A stretch of DNA of 64,000 nt, from positions 1 through 64,000 of the forward strand of contig NZ_SBJH01000055.1 of the NCBI RefSeq assembly GCF_004368405.1, in the 5' to 3' direction. Below are positions 38,066 to 46,495 of this stretch, piece by piece; position 1 is the stretch's first letter; the number at the start of each line of letters is the position of its first letter. A program made the translations under genes and the position numbers. Source of the stretch: Olivibacter sp. XZL3. GTDB taxonomy: Bacteria; Bacteroidota; Bacteroidia; Sphingobacteriales; Sphingobacteriaceae. A model generated the notes under the pieces. That model saw nothing but the letters and a program-made list of their open reading frames with translations. It did no database searches and was not told the origin of the DNA.

Positions 38066-41000
38066 CTACACTTTTTCGATTAATACATTTAGCTCAGTTT
38101 CTTCTATTTCAACACGTTCTCCACTGGTTAAGTTGTTTTCAACTTTAAACGAGTTGGCTAGGATCTCTGTGCTAATATAGGATAAATTATCTTTAATAGC
38201 ATCAGCAATAAAGGAACTGTTGCTTACGGTAACGTCGATCTTGTCGGTCACCTCAAACTTAAGCTCCTTACGGAGTGTCTGAATCCGGTTTACAAGTTCG
38301 CGGGCCAGGCCTTCGTTTTTGAGCTGCGGCGTGATATGAACATCTAAGGCCACCGTAAGTTTGTCTAAGTTGGCTACTTGCCATCCGGCCACATCTTCAG
38401 CAATGATTTCTACGTCTTCTAAGCTAATGGTATAGGGGGCCTCTGTTAAGGTATAAGAACCCGATGTTTCCAATTGGTTGATTTCCGTTTCTCCAAATGC
38501 TTGGATGGCTCCTGCCACCAATTTCATATCTTTTCCAACTTTTGGGCCTAATGCCTTAAAGTTGGGCCTGATTTTTTTGCGTATGATTCCGGAGGTATCC
38601 TTGATAAACTCTATTTCCTTAATATTCGTCTCCGACAAGATCAAATCCTTCACTTTTTCCACGTTCTCCTTGAATGTATCATCTAACACCGGAAGTAAGA
38701 TTTTGTTTAGCGGCTGGCGAACATTTATTCCGACTTTTTTTCGTAAGGATAGGGTCAGCGACGATATATCCTGTGCTAATGTCATCCGCTGTTCCAGGTC
38801 TTTATCCACGAGCGACTCGTTATAGGCCGGATAGAAAGAAAGGTGGACAGAGTCGGCCGGATCTTTTTTTGTAGCCTGATTGAGGTCTAAAAACAACTGA
38901 TCGCTGAAAAAAGGAGCGATAGGAGACATCAATTTAGCGATTGTATCCAAACAGGTATAAAGCGTTTGATATGCGGAGATCTTGTCGTGGCTATACTCAC
39001 CTTTCCAGAAGCGGCGGCGACATAGCCGTACATACCAGTTACTGAGATGTTCATCTACGAAGTTCTGAATCGCCCGCGCCGCCTTTGTGGGTTCGAAATC
39101 GTGGTAAAAGGCATCCACCTCTTTCGTTAAACTATTGAGGAGCGAGATAATCCACCGATCGATCTCCGGGCGATCTTGGTAAGCGATTTCCGCTTCTTGA
39201 TAGGCGAAGCCGTCAATATTGGCGTAGAGCGCGAAGAAAGCGTAAGTATTGTATAGCGTACCGAAGAATTTGCGTCGTACTTCATCCAGCCCTTCTTCAT
39301 TGAACTTGAGGTTATCCCAAGGAGCGGCATTGCTGATCATATACCAACGGGTGGCATCTGCACTATATTTTGAAATGGTGGCGAAAGGATCTACGGCGTT
39401 GCCAAGCCGCTTCGACATCTTATTCCCATTTTTATCCAGCACCAAGCCGTTCGAAACGACGTTTTTGAATGCTACTGAATCGCACAGCATGGTGGCAATG
39501 GCGTGTAAGGTAAAAAACCAGCCGCGGGTTTGATCCACGCCTTCGGCAATAAAATCGGCTGGGAAAGCACCATCGAAACCTTCTTTAAACGGTAGCTTTT
39601 CTCCTTTGGCCAACTTCTCATGATCCAGTCCCCATTGTGCATAGGGCATAGACCCCGAGTCGAACCACACATCGATAAGGTCGGGCTCTCTAAACAATTT
39701 CTGGTTATTTGGAGAAACGAGAACTATGTCGTCTACATAGGGGCGGTGAAGGTCAAACTTTTGGGTGTCGAGCTTCACCAGATAATCACGAAGCTTGGCA
39801 TTTTCCTCTTCGCTTAACACCTCGGTACTTAAGCTAAAGGTAATATGTTCGCGCAGTTCTGGAACAGAGCCAATACAAAGCTCTTCGTTTTCGTCTTCTG
39901 AACGCCAGATAGGCAGGGGCGTGCCCCAATACCTCGAGCGTGAGAGATTCCAATCAACCAAGTTTTCCAGCCAGTTTCCGAAACGTCCGGTACCGGTAGC
40001 TTCCGGTTTCCAGTTAATGGTTTTATTAAGTGCAACCAGCCGTTCTTTAACTGCTGTCGTTTTAATAAACCAACTGTCTAGAGGATAATACAGAATCGGC
40101 TTATCCGTGCGCCAACAGTGAGGGTAGCTGTGTTCGTAGCGTTTAACGTCGAAAGCCTTGTTTTCTTCTTTTAATTTAATAGCGATTAATACATCGGTTG
40201 CCTTGAAACCCGGTTCTTGTCGCTCTTCATCGCTATAGTATTCTTCTTTTACAAAGCGTCCGGCAAAGTCGGTAATTTCTTTTACAAATCGTCCTTGTTT
40301 GTCAACAATAGGAACGTCTTTGCCATGCTCATCTTTCACCAAAACCCCGGGAACGCCATTTTCGCGACAAGCCCGGAAGTCGTCCGCACCAAATGTTGCC
40401 GCAGCGTGTACAATACCCGTACCGTCTTCGGTTGTCACAAAATCACCGGGTATTACCCGGAAGGCATTCTTTTGCAATTCTTCGCTGCTAACATAAGGCA
40501 ACAATTGCTCATAGCGTAAATTAAGCAAATCTTCCCCTTTGAATTCAGCTTTAAGCTCCCAAGGGATTAACTTATCGCCTTCCTTATAATCTTGGAAAGA
40601 AAGGTCTTTAGTGTCCGGCTTAAAATATTTACCGACTAAATCTTTCGCCAATATAATACTTATGGGTTCGAAGGTATAGGGATTAAAGGTTCTTATCTTT
40701 ACATAAGTAATGTTCTTACCCACAACAAGTGCACAGTTAGCAGGTAATGTCCACGGGGTAGTTGTCCAGGCGATGATAGCCGTATCTTCCCCTTCCTCTT
40801 CAAATAGTTGAGGCATCAAGGGATGAAGCTGATCTTTAACGATCCGGAATTCGGCGACGATCGTGGTGTCCTTAACCGGCTTATAAGTCCCGGGCTGGTT
40901 TAGCTCGTGGGAGCTTAGGCCTGTTCCTGCTGCTGGCGAATAAGGTTGGATGGTATATCCCTTATACAATAGATCCTTCTTATATAACTCTTTAAGTATC

Positions 41001-41479
41001 CACCAAATGGTTTCTATATAATCATTTTGATAGGTGATGTAGGGAGCCTTTAGGTCAACCCAATATCCCATTTTTTCGGTAAGATCGTTCCATACATCGG
41101 TGTAACGCATCACTTCCCGTTTGCAGGCATCATTATATTCTTCGACAGATATTTTCTTTCCGATATCTTCCTTTGTAATACCCAAGGTTTTTTCAACAGC
41201 GAGCTCGATAGGAAGTCCGTGCGTATCCCATCCACCTTTCCGCTTCACCTGAAAACCTTTTAAGGTTTTATACCGGCAAAAGATGTCTTTAATGGTACGT
41301 GCCATGACGTGATGTATGCCCGGCATTCCGTTAGCTGACGGTGGCCCTTCATAAAAAGTATAGGGTTTCGTAGAAGGCCTGCTGGTAATGCTTTTCTCAA
41401 ACACGTTCTTTGCCTGCCAATTAGCCAGGATATTATTGCCTATATTGGGTAAATCGAGCTGTTTATATTCCTTGTACAT
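38066..41479 (-). CDS. ileS: Isoleucyl-tRNA synthetase, IleRS2 type with GIHH motif
   Basis: IleRS charges tRNA-Ile. The 1137-residue length and sequence match the eukaryote-like IleRS2 group rather than the about 940-residue IleRS1 of E. coli. The signature region reads GPPSANGMPGIHHVMARTIK: where IleRS2 usually has H-x-G-H, here residues 54-57 are G-I-H-H, the first and third positions exchanged. The second class I motif is KMSKR (about 687). The editing domain (about 230-420) and C-terminal anticodon part are complete. The gene heads an ileS-dksA-lspA run, with a promoter candidate 29 bp upstream. Confidence 0.96.
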   Translation of the reverse strand: MYKEYKQLDLPNIGNNILANWQAKNVFEKSITSRPSTKPYTFYEGPPSANGMPGIHHVMARTIKDIFCRYKTLKGFQVKRKGGWDTHGLPIELAVEKTLGITKEDIGKKISVEEYNDACKREVMRYTDVWNDLTEKMGYWVDLKAPYITYQNDYIETIWWILKELYKKDLLYKGYTIQPYSPAAGTGLSSHELNQPGTYKPVKDTTIVAEFRIVKDQLHPLMPQLFEEEGEDTAIIAWTTTPWTLPANCALVVGKNITYVKIRTFNPYTFEPISIILAKDLVGKYFKPDTKDLSFQDYKEGDKLIPWELKAEFKGEDLLNLRYEQLLPYVSSEELQKNAFRVIPGDFVTTEDGTGIVHAAATFGADDFRACRENGVPGVLVKDEHGKDVPIVDKQGRFVKEITDFAGRFVKEEYYSDEERQEPGFKATDVLIAIKLKEENKAFDVKRYEHSYPHCWRTDKPILYYPLDSWFIKTTAVKERLVALNKTINWKPEATGTGRFGNWLENLVDWNLSRSRYWGTPLPIWRSEDENEELCIGSVPELREHITFSLSTEVLSEEENAKLRDYLVKLDTQKFDLHRPYVDDIVLVSPNNQKLFREPDLIDVWFDSGSMPYAQWGLDHEKLAKGEKLPFKEGFDGAFPADFIAEGVDQTRGWFFTLHAIATMLCDSVAFKNVVSNGLVLDKNGNKMSKRLGNAVDPFATISKYSADATRWYMISNAAPWDNLKFNEEGLDEVRRKFFGTLYNTYAFFALYANIDGFAYQEAEIAYQDRPEIDRWIISLLNSLTKEVDAFYHDFEPTKAARAIQNFVDEHLSNWYVRLCRRRFWKGEYSHDKISAYQTLYTCLDTIAKLMSPIAPFFSDQLFLDLNQATKKDPADSVHLSFYPAYNESLVDKDLEQRMTLAQDISSLTLSLRKKVGINVRQPLNKILLPVLDDTFKENVEKVKDLILSETNIKEIEFIKDTSGIIRKKIRPNFKALGPKVGKDMKLVAGAIQAFGETEINQLETSGSYTLTEAPYTISLEDVEIIAEDVAGWQVANLDKLTVALDVHITPQLKNEGLARELVNRIQTLRKELKFEVTDKIDVTVSNSSFIADAIKDNLSYISTEILANSFKVENNLTSGERVEIEETELNVLIEKV

Positions 41480-41507
41480 CAGTGTATTATTCCAGAAATT
41501 AAGGTTG

Positions 41508-41538
41508 CAAAGTTAAGATATTAAGGCGAAAAGTGAAA
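41508..41538 (-). promoter_or_regulatory. Promoter candidate for ileS
   Basis: On the minus strand TTTC (41538-41535), 19 nt and a perfect -7 TAACTTTG (41515-41508), giving a leader of about 22 nt before the start codon. Confidence 0.6.
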
Positions 41539-41651
41539 GCGGTGTTCCGCCTTCGGTACTTATTCCCTTATTTTAGTTCAATTTATGCCGACGGATGGCT
41601 ACAAAGCTAAAATTTATTATCTTTAGCTGACAGTTTTGCTGTTATCATATT

Positions 41652-41888
41652 ATGAATAAATATTTAAAACGCGGTATCGCCATTACCGTTATAGGTGTCT
41701 TGGTGTGTATGTTCGGTATGTATTTGAAGGGGATAGACAGTAGTCTCTATGGGCTTACGTTAACCCTAGGCGTCATTGTGTTCGGAATCGGATTCGTTAC
41801 CATTGTGTATAGCCTAATGAGGAAAATTGAACGGCAAAGTATCCTTGAATCCCGGGATCAGCAACGATCTGAAAAAGAAGAAAACTGA
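41652..41888 (+). CDS. Small two-helix membrane protein
   Basis: This 78-residue protein has two membrane helices (about 8-26, IAITVIGVLVCMFGMYL; about 33-56) and a charged C-terminal tail (ESRDQQRSEKEEN). It begins 10 nt after a T-rich stretch and ends 2 bp before dgkA, so it is likely cotranscribed with dgkA and recO. I do not recognise a family; the short size and tail suggest a regulator or scaffold, but nothing in the sequence shows it. Confidence 0.75.
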   Translation: MNKYLKRGIAITVIGVLVCMFGMYLKGIDSSLYGLTLTLGVIVFGIGFVTIVYSLMRKIERQSILESRDQQRSEKEEN

Positions 41889-41890
41889 TT

Positions 41891-42265
41891 ATGATGTTTT
41901 TACGCGCGCTTAAATTTGCTTTCCACGGCATTCGCGATTCTTTCAAAACCGAAAGGAATTTTAGAATTCAAGTGGCATTTGCGGTAGGCGCGGCTATTTT
42001 AGGCGGTCTATTGGGTATCAATCCGGCTGAGTGGCTTTGGATCGGGCTGTCTATTTTTTTAGTGCTGGCGGCAGAGCTTTTTAATACGGCCCTCGAAGCG
42101 GTAACCGATCTGGCGTCACCCGCTAAGCATAACTTGGCCAAAAAGGCGAAGGACGCCGCAGCAGCAGGGGTTTTAATGCTTGCTATATTTTCCATTATTT
42201 GCGGATTCATTATTTTTTTGCCTAAACTTGCGCAAGTAATAAAGCATTTGACTCGTGTTACATAA
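41891..42265 (+). CDS. dgkA: Diacylglycerol/undecaprenol kinase family protein
   Basis: DgkA-type membrane kinases phosphorylate diacylglycerol or undecaprenol with ATP. The 124-residue protein has an N-terminal amphipathic helix, three membrane segments and the family motifs ERNFRIQVAFA (about 22-32), AAELFNTALEAVTDLAS (about 61-77) and AKDAAAAGVLM (about 86-96). Gram-positive relatives use undecaprenol, and lipid II synthesis is abundant in this window, so either substrate is possible. A start one codon later is also possible. It overlaps recO by 11 bp. Confidence 0.9.
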   Translation: MMFLRALKFAFHGIRDSFKTERNFRIQVAFAVGAAILGGLLGINPAEWLWIGLSIFLVLAAELFNTALEAVTDLASPAKHNLAKKAKDAAAAGVLMLAIFSIICGFIIFLPKLAQVIKHLTRVT

Positions 42266-42977
42266 AACCAGGGGAATCGTCCTTAAAACTACTCCTTATG
42301 CAGAAACGAGTGTAGTAGTGCAAGTATTCACAGAGAAGTTTGGCATGCAGGCTTACTTGATCAATGGCGTGAAAAAAGCGAAAGCCAAAATTCATCAGAA
42401 TATACTGCAACCGCTGCATTTGTTGGATCTCATTGTCTATCAAAAAAACGCAGCTGGACTAAATCGGATAGCAGAAGCTAGGCAGCTGCCAATTTTTCAG
42501 CGGATTCCGTATGATATTATAAAAAGCTCGATGGCTTTGTTCATAACGGAAATGGTATATAAGAGTGTGAGGCAGCAAGGGCCGGATGGGCAACTTTTCG
42601 ACTATCTGTTTAACGCGACTTGTTGGTTGGACTCTTCGGAGGAGACGCCTGTGAATTTTCATTTATTTTTTCTATTGAAACTTACGAAGTACCTTGGTTT
42701 CTACCCGGCCTCGCGTTTGGCCGGCCAAGCCTATTTTGATCTAAAAGAGGGCGTTTTTACTCCCTTTACACCGGGTCATATCTTCGCTTTGCACGAGCCG
42801 CATACCAGTCAATGGAATGCCTTGCTAAATAGCAGGTTAACGACACTCGGCGCAACTCGTATCGGGAATCAGGACAGAAAAGTACTGTTGCAAAAATTAA
42901 TAGACTTCTATCAACTCCATATTGACGGTTTAGGCGAAATTAAATCGCTCGAGATACTGGAAGAAGTTTTAGCGTGA
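42255..42977 (+). CDS. recO: DNA repair protein RecO
   Basis: RecO loads RecA on gapped DNA with RecR. The 240-residue protein begins with the family N-terminus MLHKTRGIVLKTTPYAE and VVQVFTEKFG, an OB fold, then a helical C-terminal part with LKLTKYLGFYPA. The start is GTG at 42255, inside the end of dgkA, since this gives the conserved N-terminus. No zinc-finger Cys cluster is present. Confidence 0.92.
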   Translation: MLHKTRGIVLKTTPYAETSVVVQVFTEKFGMQAYLINGVKKAKAKIHQNILQPLHLLDLIVYQKNAAGLNRIAEARQLPIFQRIPYDIIKSSMALFITEMVYKSVRQQGPDGQLFDYLFNATCWLDSSEETPVNFHLFFLLKLTKYLGFYPASRLAGQAYFDLKEGVFTPFTPGHIFALHEPHTSQWNALLNSRLTTLGATRIGNQDRKVLLQKLIDFYQLHIDGLGEIKSLEILEEVLA

Positions 42978-43002
42978 GCTTATACTATCATCAACTAATA
43001 AC

Positions 43003-43968
43003 ATGTTTACAATTCCAACTTTCTTTAAAAGTCTTTTAACAGGTGTATTGCTTTTTGTCGCTGGCTACTGCCATGCACAGGACAGTGATGTCAAGCCGGA
43101 TTCGCTCATCATCAGAAGGCATGTCGATTTTCTCGCAGCTACCAATTTAGCAGGTAGAGGAACGGGAAGTAAGGGCCTGAAAAAGGCCGCCAAGTACATT
43201 GAACGTCATTTTAAAGCGTATGGATTAACTCCCATGGGAGGCAAGGGCTATAAACAGCCTTTCATTGCGAAGGTAGTGAGGGTGCCTGTTCCGGATAGCT
43301 TGCGGAAAGCCTATAATTTGATCGCCTATCTGGACAACAAGGCGGCCCACACGGTTGTAGTCGGTGCCCATTATGATCACTTAGGTTTAGGGCGGCAAGG
43401 CGGTTCTAAAGATCCTTCACCGGAAGGCAAGATTCATCATGGCGCTGACGACAATGCCTCTGGCGTGGCCGGACTATTGGAGTTGGCGAGATGTTTTTCA
43501 CAGAACGACCTGCAAGAGAACTATAACATTCTTTTTATCGCTTTTTCTGGCGAGGAACTGGGACTTTTAGGTTCTAAGCATTACGTGGAACACCCTGTTA
43601 TCCCGCTGAACGAGCTGAGCTTTATGGTGAATATGGATATGATCGGTCGGTACGACCCCTCTCGCGGCGTGGGGATAGGCGGCTTCGGTACGAGTGATAA
43701 TTGGCCGACAATTTTTGAAGGGATCACCAGCGATATCCAATATTTTACTGATAGAAGTGGGAGCGGGGGCTCCGATCATGGATCCTTTTACGCCAAGGGA
43801 ATACCGGTTCTTTTCTTTCACACAGGTGGACATGCAGATTATCATATGCCCACAGACACTGCCGAAAAGGTGGATGTGAAGGCAGAGGCGGCAATCGTTG
43901 ATTTGGAAATGCGAATTATTTTAAAAGCAATGAAAGAAAATAAGCTTAACTTTACGGAAGTCAAGTAA
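43003..43968 (+). CDS. Secreted M28-family metallopeptidase
   Basis: M28 enzymes are co-catalytic zinc aminopeptidases. The 321-residue protein has a signal peptide (FKSLLTGVLLFVAGYCHAQ) and all zinc-site motifs: HYDHLG (about 124), GADDNASG (about 148), GEELGL (about 184) and a C-terminal HTGGHADYHMPTDT (about 274-288). It should act in the periplasm or outside the cell. No extra domain is seen. A second M28 enzyme is at 60196-61776. Confidence 0.92.
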   Translation: MFTIPTFFKSLLTGVLLFVAGYCHAQDSDVKPDSLIIRRHVDFLAATNLAGRGTGSKGLKKAAKYIERHFKAYGLTPMGGKGYKQPFIAKVVRVPVPDSLRKAYNLIAYLDNKAAHTVVVGAHYDHLGLGRQGGSKDPSPEGKIHHGADDNASGVAGLLELARCFSQNDLQENYNILFIAFSGEELGLLGSKHYVEHPVIPLNELSFMVNMDMIGRYDPSRGVGIGGFGTSDNWPTIFEGITSDIQYFTDRSGSGGSDHGSFYAKGIPVLFFHTGGHADYHMPTDTAEKVDVKAEAAIVDLEMRIILKAMKENKLNFTEVK

Positions 43969-44039
43969 CAAACCAAGTATTTGCAAATCGATATAGGGCT
44001 ATTGCCGAATGCAGAATATAACAAGAAAAGCGATTAACA

Positions 44040-44936
44040 ATGAAATTTGGACAGGTTGAAGACCCCGGTAAAATAAATTTTAAACTGCCAGAAACCCATT
44101 CGGAAACGCTCCGGATGCTTAACACTTCTGCGCCTAAAGAGACTTTTGACGTGAGTGTTGGATGTGCTAAGTGGAACAAACAAGACTTGAAAGGCTTTTA
44201 TCCACGTGGAACAAAAGATGAATTATCGTATTATGCAACGCAGTTTAATGCGATTGAGTTGAATGCGACCTTTTATAATGCGCCGGATCAACAGCAGGTG
44301 TTGACATGGAAAAATAAGGTGCCTGCCGATTTTAAGTTTTTCCCGAAACTTCCCGCTCAAATAAGCCATTATAGGCGTTTGCTGAACGTCGATGAAGCTA
44401 CCTTGGCCTTTTGCGACGCAGTTAGTTTTTTTGAGGAAAAGTTGGGGATGGTCTTTTTGCAGCTCCATGATAATTTTAAACCGACAAATTTCGATCGTTT
44501 ATCGGCTTATTTAGCTTCTTTTCCGAAAGGAATACCCTTGGCAGTAGAAGTTAGAAATGAAGTATGGTTTGAAGAGAAAGCGATTTTTGACCAGTATACA
44601 GCCTTATTGGAAGAACATGGCGTCGCCAACGTTATCGTGGATACAGCCGGACGTAGAGATATGCTGCATATGCGACTAACTTCTCCCGAAGCCTTTGTAC
44701 GCTATGTGGGGGCAAATCATACAAGCGATTACCAGCGTTTAGACGACTGGGTCAATAGAATAAAGCAATGGAGGGATGAAGGACTGCAATCCTTGTACTT
44801 TTTTGTACATCAAAATATCGAGAAAGAATCACCCCTTCTTTCTGCTTATTTTATTGAGAAATTGAATAAAGTTTTGGGGCTTAATCTGAACATTCCGAAG
44901 GGCTTGGCTGATGGCGGACAGGGAAAATTGCTCTAA
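44040..44936 (+). CDS. DUF72-family protein
   Basis: This 298-residue protein belongs to the DUF72 TIM-barrel family (YecE-like), recognised by VGCAKWNKQDLKGFYP (about 40-55), a central EVRNEVWF (about 173) and the C-terminal YFFVHQN (about 255-261). The biochemical role is unknown; relatives are cytoplasmic. The stop codon lies inside the left arm of the following hairpin. It is 71 bp after the M28 peptidase gene and may share its transcript. Confidence 0.88.
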   Translation: MKFGQVEDPGKINFKLPETHSETLRMLNTSAPKETFDVSVGCAKWNKQDLKGFYPRGTKDELSYYATQFNAIELNATFYNAPDQQQVLTWKNKVPADFKFFPKLPAQISHYRRLLNVDEATLAFCDAVSFFEEKLGMVFLQLHDNFKPTNFDRLSAYLASFPKGIPLAVEVRNEVWFEEKAIFDQYTALLEEHGVANVIVDTAGRRDMLHMRLTSPEAFVRYVGANHTSDYQRLDDWVNRIKQWRDEGLQSLYFFVHQNIEKESPLLSAYFIEKLNKVLGLNLNIPKGLADGGQGKLL

Positions 44937-44974
44937 CGAAGGAAGGGACGATTTTTGCTGCCCCTTCCTTCGTT
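44935..44974. terminator. Hairpin between DUF72 gene and coiled-coil gene
   Basis: AACGAAGGAAGGG pairs perfectly with CCCTTCCTTCGTT across a 14-base loop. Only weak T-rich tails follow, so it is a probable bidirectional terminator for two convergent genes. Confidence 0.75.
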
Positions 44975-44979
44975 TAAAT

Positions 44980-45615
44980 TTAAAGCCTTTTGTTCAATTC
45001 ATCCTGCAATTGGCGATTTAGCTTTTGCTCTCTTTCCATGGCTTTCTTGCGGTGCTGGTCGAATTCGGCACGCAACTCTTCCAGTGTTTTCTTGGCGTCA
45101 GCTGTGACTAAATGGCTTTGGCTGTAACGATATATATAGAATATAAGTGCCAGTGCTAAAATTCCGATAATACACCAAACCAATAAATTATACGTGCTTT
45201 TCGGTAAAAGAATACCTAAAAAACTAAAGCTTTCTTTTTGTTCTTTGGCCGCTTTAAGTTCTTGACCGACGTGCTGCAAGCTGTCTTTTAGAGAAGCAAC
45301 TTCATTATCGTGATTGCTAAGCGTTCCATGGATATTCGCTAGTTGGACTTGCATTGCCTTGATCGAGTCGGTGATGTTGGCTTCCAGCTTTTCCAAAGAA
45401 GTTTTTCGTACGACTTTATATTCCTGAAAATTATTGGAAGAGCTGTTAATATAATCAAACTGACTTGCAATTGACCCTCCGTTTAGCCCTTGTGGTGGTT
45501 TCCCCTGTGATGCTTTAGCCGTCTTAGCAGGAGTGCCTGTAGTATTTTGCGCTTGCGCATTAGCTAAACAAAGGGAAAGGGCGAAAATGATTAGTGAAAA
45601 TTTTAGTCTTTGCAT
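44980..45615 (-). CDS. Coiled-coil single-pass membrane protein
   Basis: This 211-residue protein has a signal peptide (MQRLKFSLIIFALSLCLANA), a low-complexity linker, a heptad-rich region (about 70-125), one membrane segment (about 147-165, LLVWCIIGILALALIFYIY) and a second charged coiled coil at the C-terminus (ALERE-type, EREQKLNRQLQDELNK). I recall similar Bacteroidota proteins that are often labelled as a tRNA (guanine-N1)-methyltransferase; nothing in this sequence supports a methyltransferase fold. The start at 45615 is favoured because a -7 element at 45651 lies between it and an upstream ATG. Function unknown. Confidence 0.85.
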   Translation of the reverse strand: MQRLKFSLIIFALSLCLANAQAQNTTGTPAKTAKASQGKPPQGLNGGSIASQFDYINSSSNNFQEYKVVRKTSLEKLEANITDSIKAMQVQLANIHGTLSNHDNEVASLKDSLQHVGQELKAAKEQKESFSFLGILLPKSTYNLLVWCIIGILALALIFYIYRYSQSHLVTADAKKTLEELRAEFDQHRKKAMEREQKLNRQLQDELNKRL

Positions 45616-45650
45616 GAGTAATATAATTGTGTTTGACGTATTAACTCCGG

Positions 45651-45658
45651 CAAATATA
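45651..45658 (-). promoter_or_regulatory. -7 element candidate for the coiled-coil gene
   Basis: TATATTTG on the minus strand is a perfect -7, about 36 bp before the chosen start codon. There is no good -33 element at the right distance. It helps exclude the ATG at 45681. Confidence 0.4.
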
Positions 45659-45796
45659 AGATAAACCTTATAGAATGCCATGGCTTTTCCGGGATCAGTC
45701 GAGCTTTTCCTAGATGCTTCGGTAAATCGATTGCGCCATTCCTGGGTGGAGGAGAAACAACAAACCCCAGCTATTGCCGGGGTTTTAATGGTTTTG

Positions 45797-45871
45797 TGGA
45801 GGCTACTGGATTCGAACCAGTGACCCTCTGCTTGTAAGGCAGATGCTCTGAACCAGCTGAGCTAAGCCTCC
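45797..45871 (-). tRNA. tRNA-Val (anticodon TAC), second copy
   Basis: The 75-nt cloverleaf has acceptor GGAGGCT/AGCCTCC, D arm GCTCAGCTGGTTCAGAGC, anticodon stem TCTGC/GCAGA with loop CTTACAA (anticodon TAC), T arm ACTGG-TTCGAAT-CCAGT and discriminator A. CCA is not encoded. It is identical to the copy at 45929-46003 and lies 57 bp downstream of it, probably on one transcript. Confidence 0.97.
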
Positions 45872-45928
45872 AAAATGATTATCTCCGAAGAAGACAAATA
45901 AAATTTTTAGATTATAAAGAACTTTCTG

Positions 45929-46003
45929 TGGAGGCTACTGGATTCGAACCAGTGACCCTCTGCTTGTAAGGCAGATGCTCTGAACCAGCTGAGCTAAGCC
46001 TCC
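45929..46003 (-). tRNA. tRNA-Val (anticodon TAC), first copy
   Basis: This has the same 75-nt sequence and folding as the copy at 45797-45871. It is the promoter-proximal member; the promoter is at 46043-46073 and a GCGCC-TTTT-GGCGC hairpin (46009-46022) lies in the leader. Confidence 0.97.
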
Positions 46004-46026
46004 TTTTAGCGCCTTTTGGCGCGTTG

Positions 46027-46161
46027 TTCCCGTTTGGGACTGCAAATATAGAGTTGTTCAGCAACAATGCAAAATATTTTTTAACTATTTCGCCGTTTAA
46101 AAGGTAAAATATTAATTGTGAATGTTTTATTTTTTTTAAGTCAGATTTCACGTTTGGGACT
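46027..46161. repeat. 15-bp direct repeats flanking the tRNA-Val promoter
   Basis: TTCCCGTTTGGGACT (46027-46041) and TTCACGTTTGGGACT (46147-46161) match at 14 of 15 bases and are 120 bp apart. They bracket the promoter region. They could be the remains of duplication or recombination at the tRNA locus. Confidence 0.5.
46043..46073 (-). promoter_or_regulatory. Promoter of the tRNA-Val pair
   Basis: TTTG (46073-46070), 19 nt and TATATTTG (46050-46043) on the minus strand: a perfect -33/-7 match with the same spacing as the tRNA-Arg promoter. Confidence 0.85.
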
Positions 46162-46401
46162 TAAAGAAATGGAATGTTCCAAAACATCCATGAAATACCT
46201 CGATCGCCAATGAAAGCGCATTTCTCTGCAGTTATGAGCTGATGTGGAACCCGTCAGATACTACATGCGCTATCCCTTATTGTTTTAGCGGAGATTTTCC
46301 CAGCTTGCATGCGCGAGAATTAAAAAAAGATTAGAGTTTGATTTTGATTTATCATTTGTTTGTCATACTTTTATAAGTACCGATTACAAACCTAAAGTGT
46401 T

Positions 46402-46433
46402 AAATGGGCGATCCCATACTGGATCGCTCATTT
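46402..46433. terminator. Hairpin beyond the glutathione peroxidase gene
   Basis: AAATGGGCGATCC pairs with GGATCGCTCATTT (one mismatch, 6-base loop). No clear T-run follows on either strand, so termination is plausible but unproven. Confidence 0.4.
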
Positions 46434-46495
46434 ATATGAAAGAAGCTCCGGACGGTTCGTTCGGATCGGAACCGCGATCCTTAAATCAGGTCTCT

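Larger units (their letters stand above)
46004..46495. other. Intergenic region upstream of tRNA-Val genes
   Basis: This 492-bp region holds the tRNA-Val promoter, a leader hairpin (46009-46022), two 15-bp direct repeats (TTCCCGTTTGGGACT at 46027-46041; the same with one change at 46147-46161) spaced exactly 120 bp, and hairpins at 46402-46433 and 46453-46474 beyond the peroxidase gene. No gene is supported; a frame over the tRNAs is an artefact. Confidence 0.6.

Noticed and set aside
45912-46151. A 79-codon minus-strand frame over tRNA-Val
   Set aside because: It reads through the tRNA gene, so it is not a coding region.
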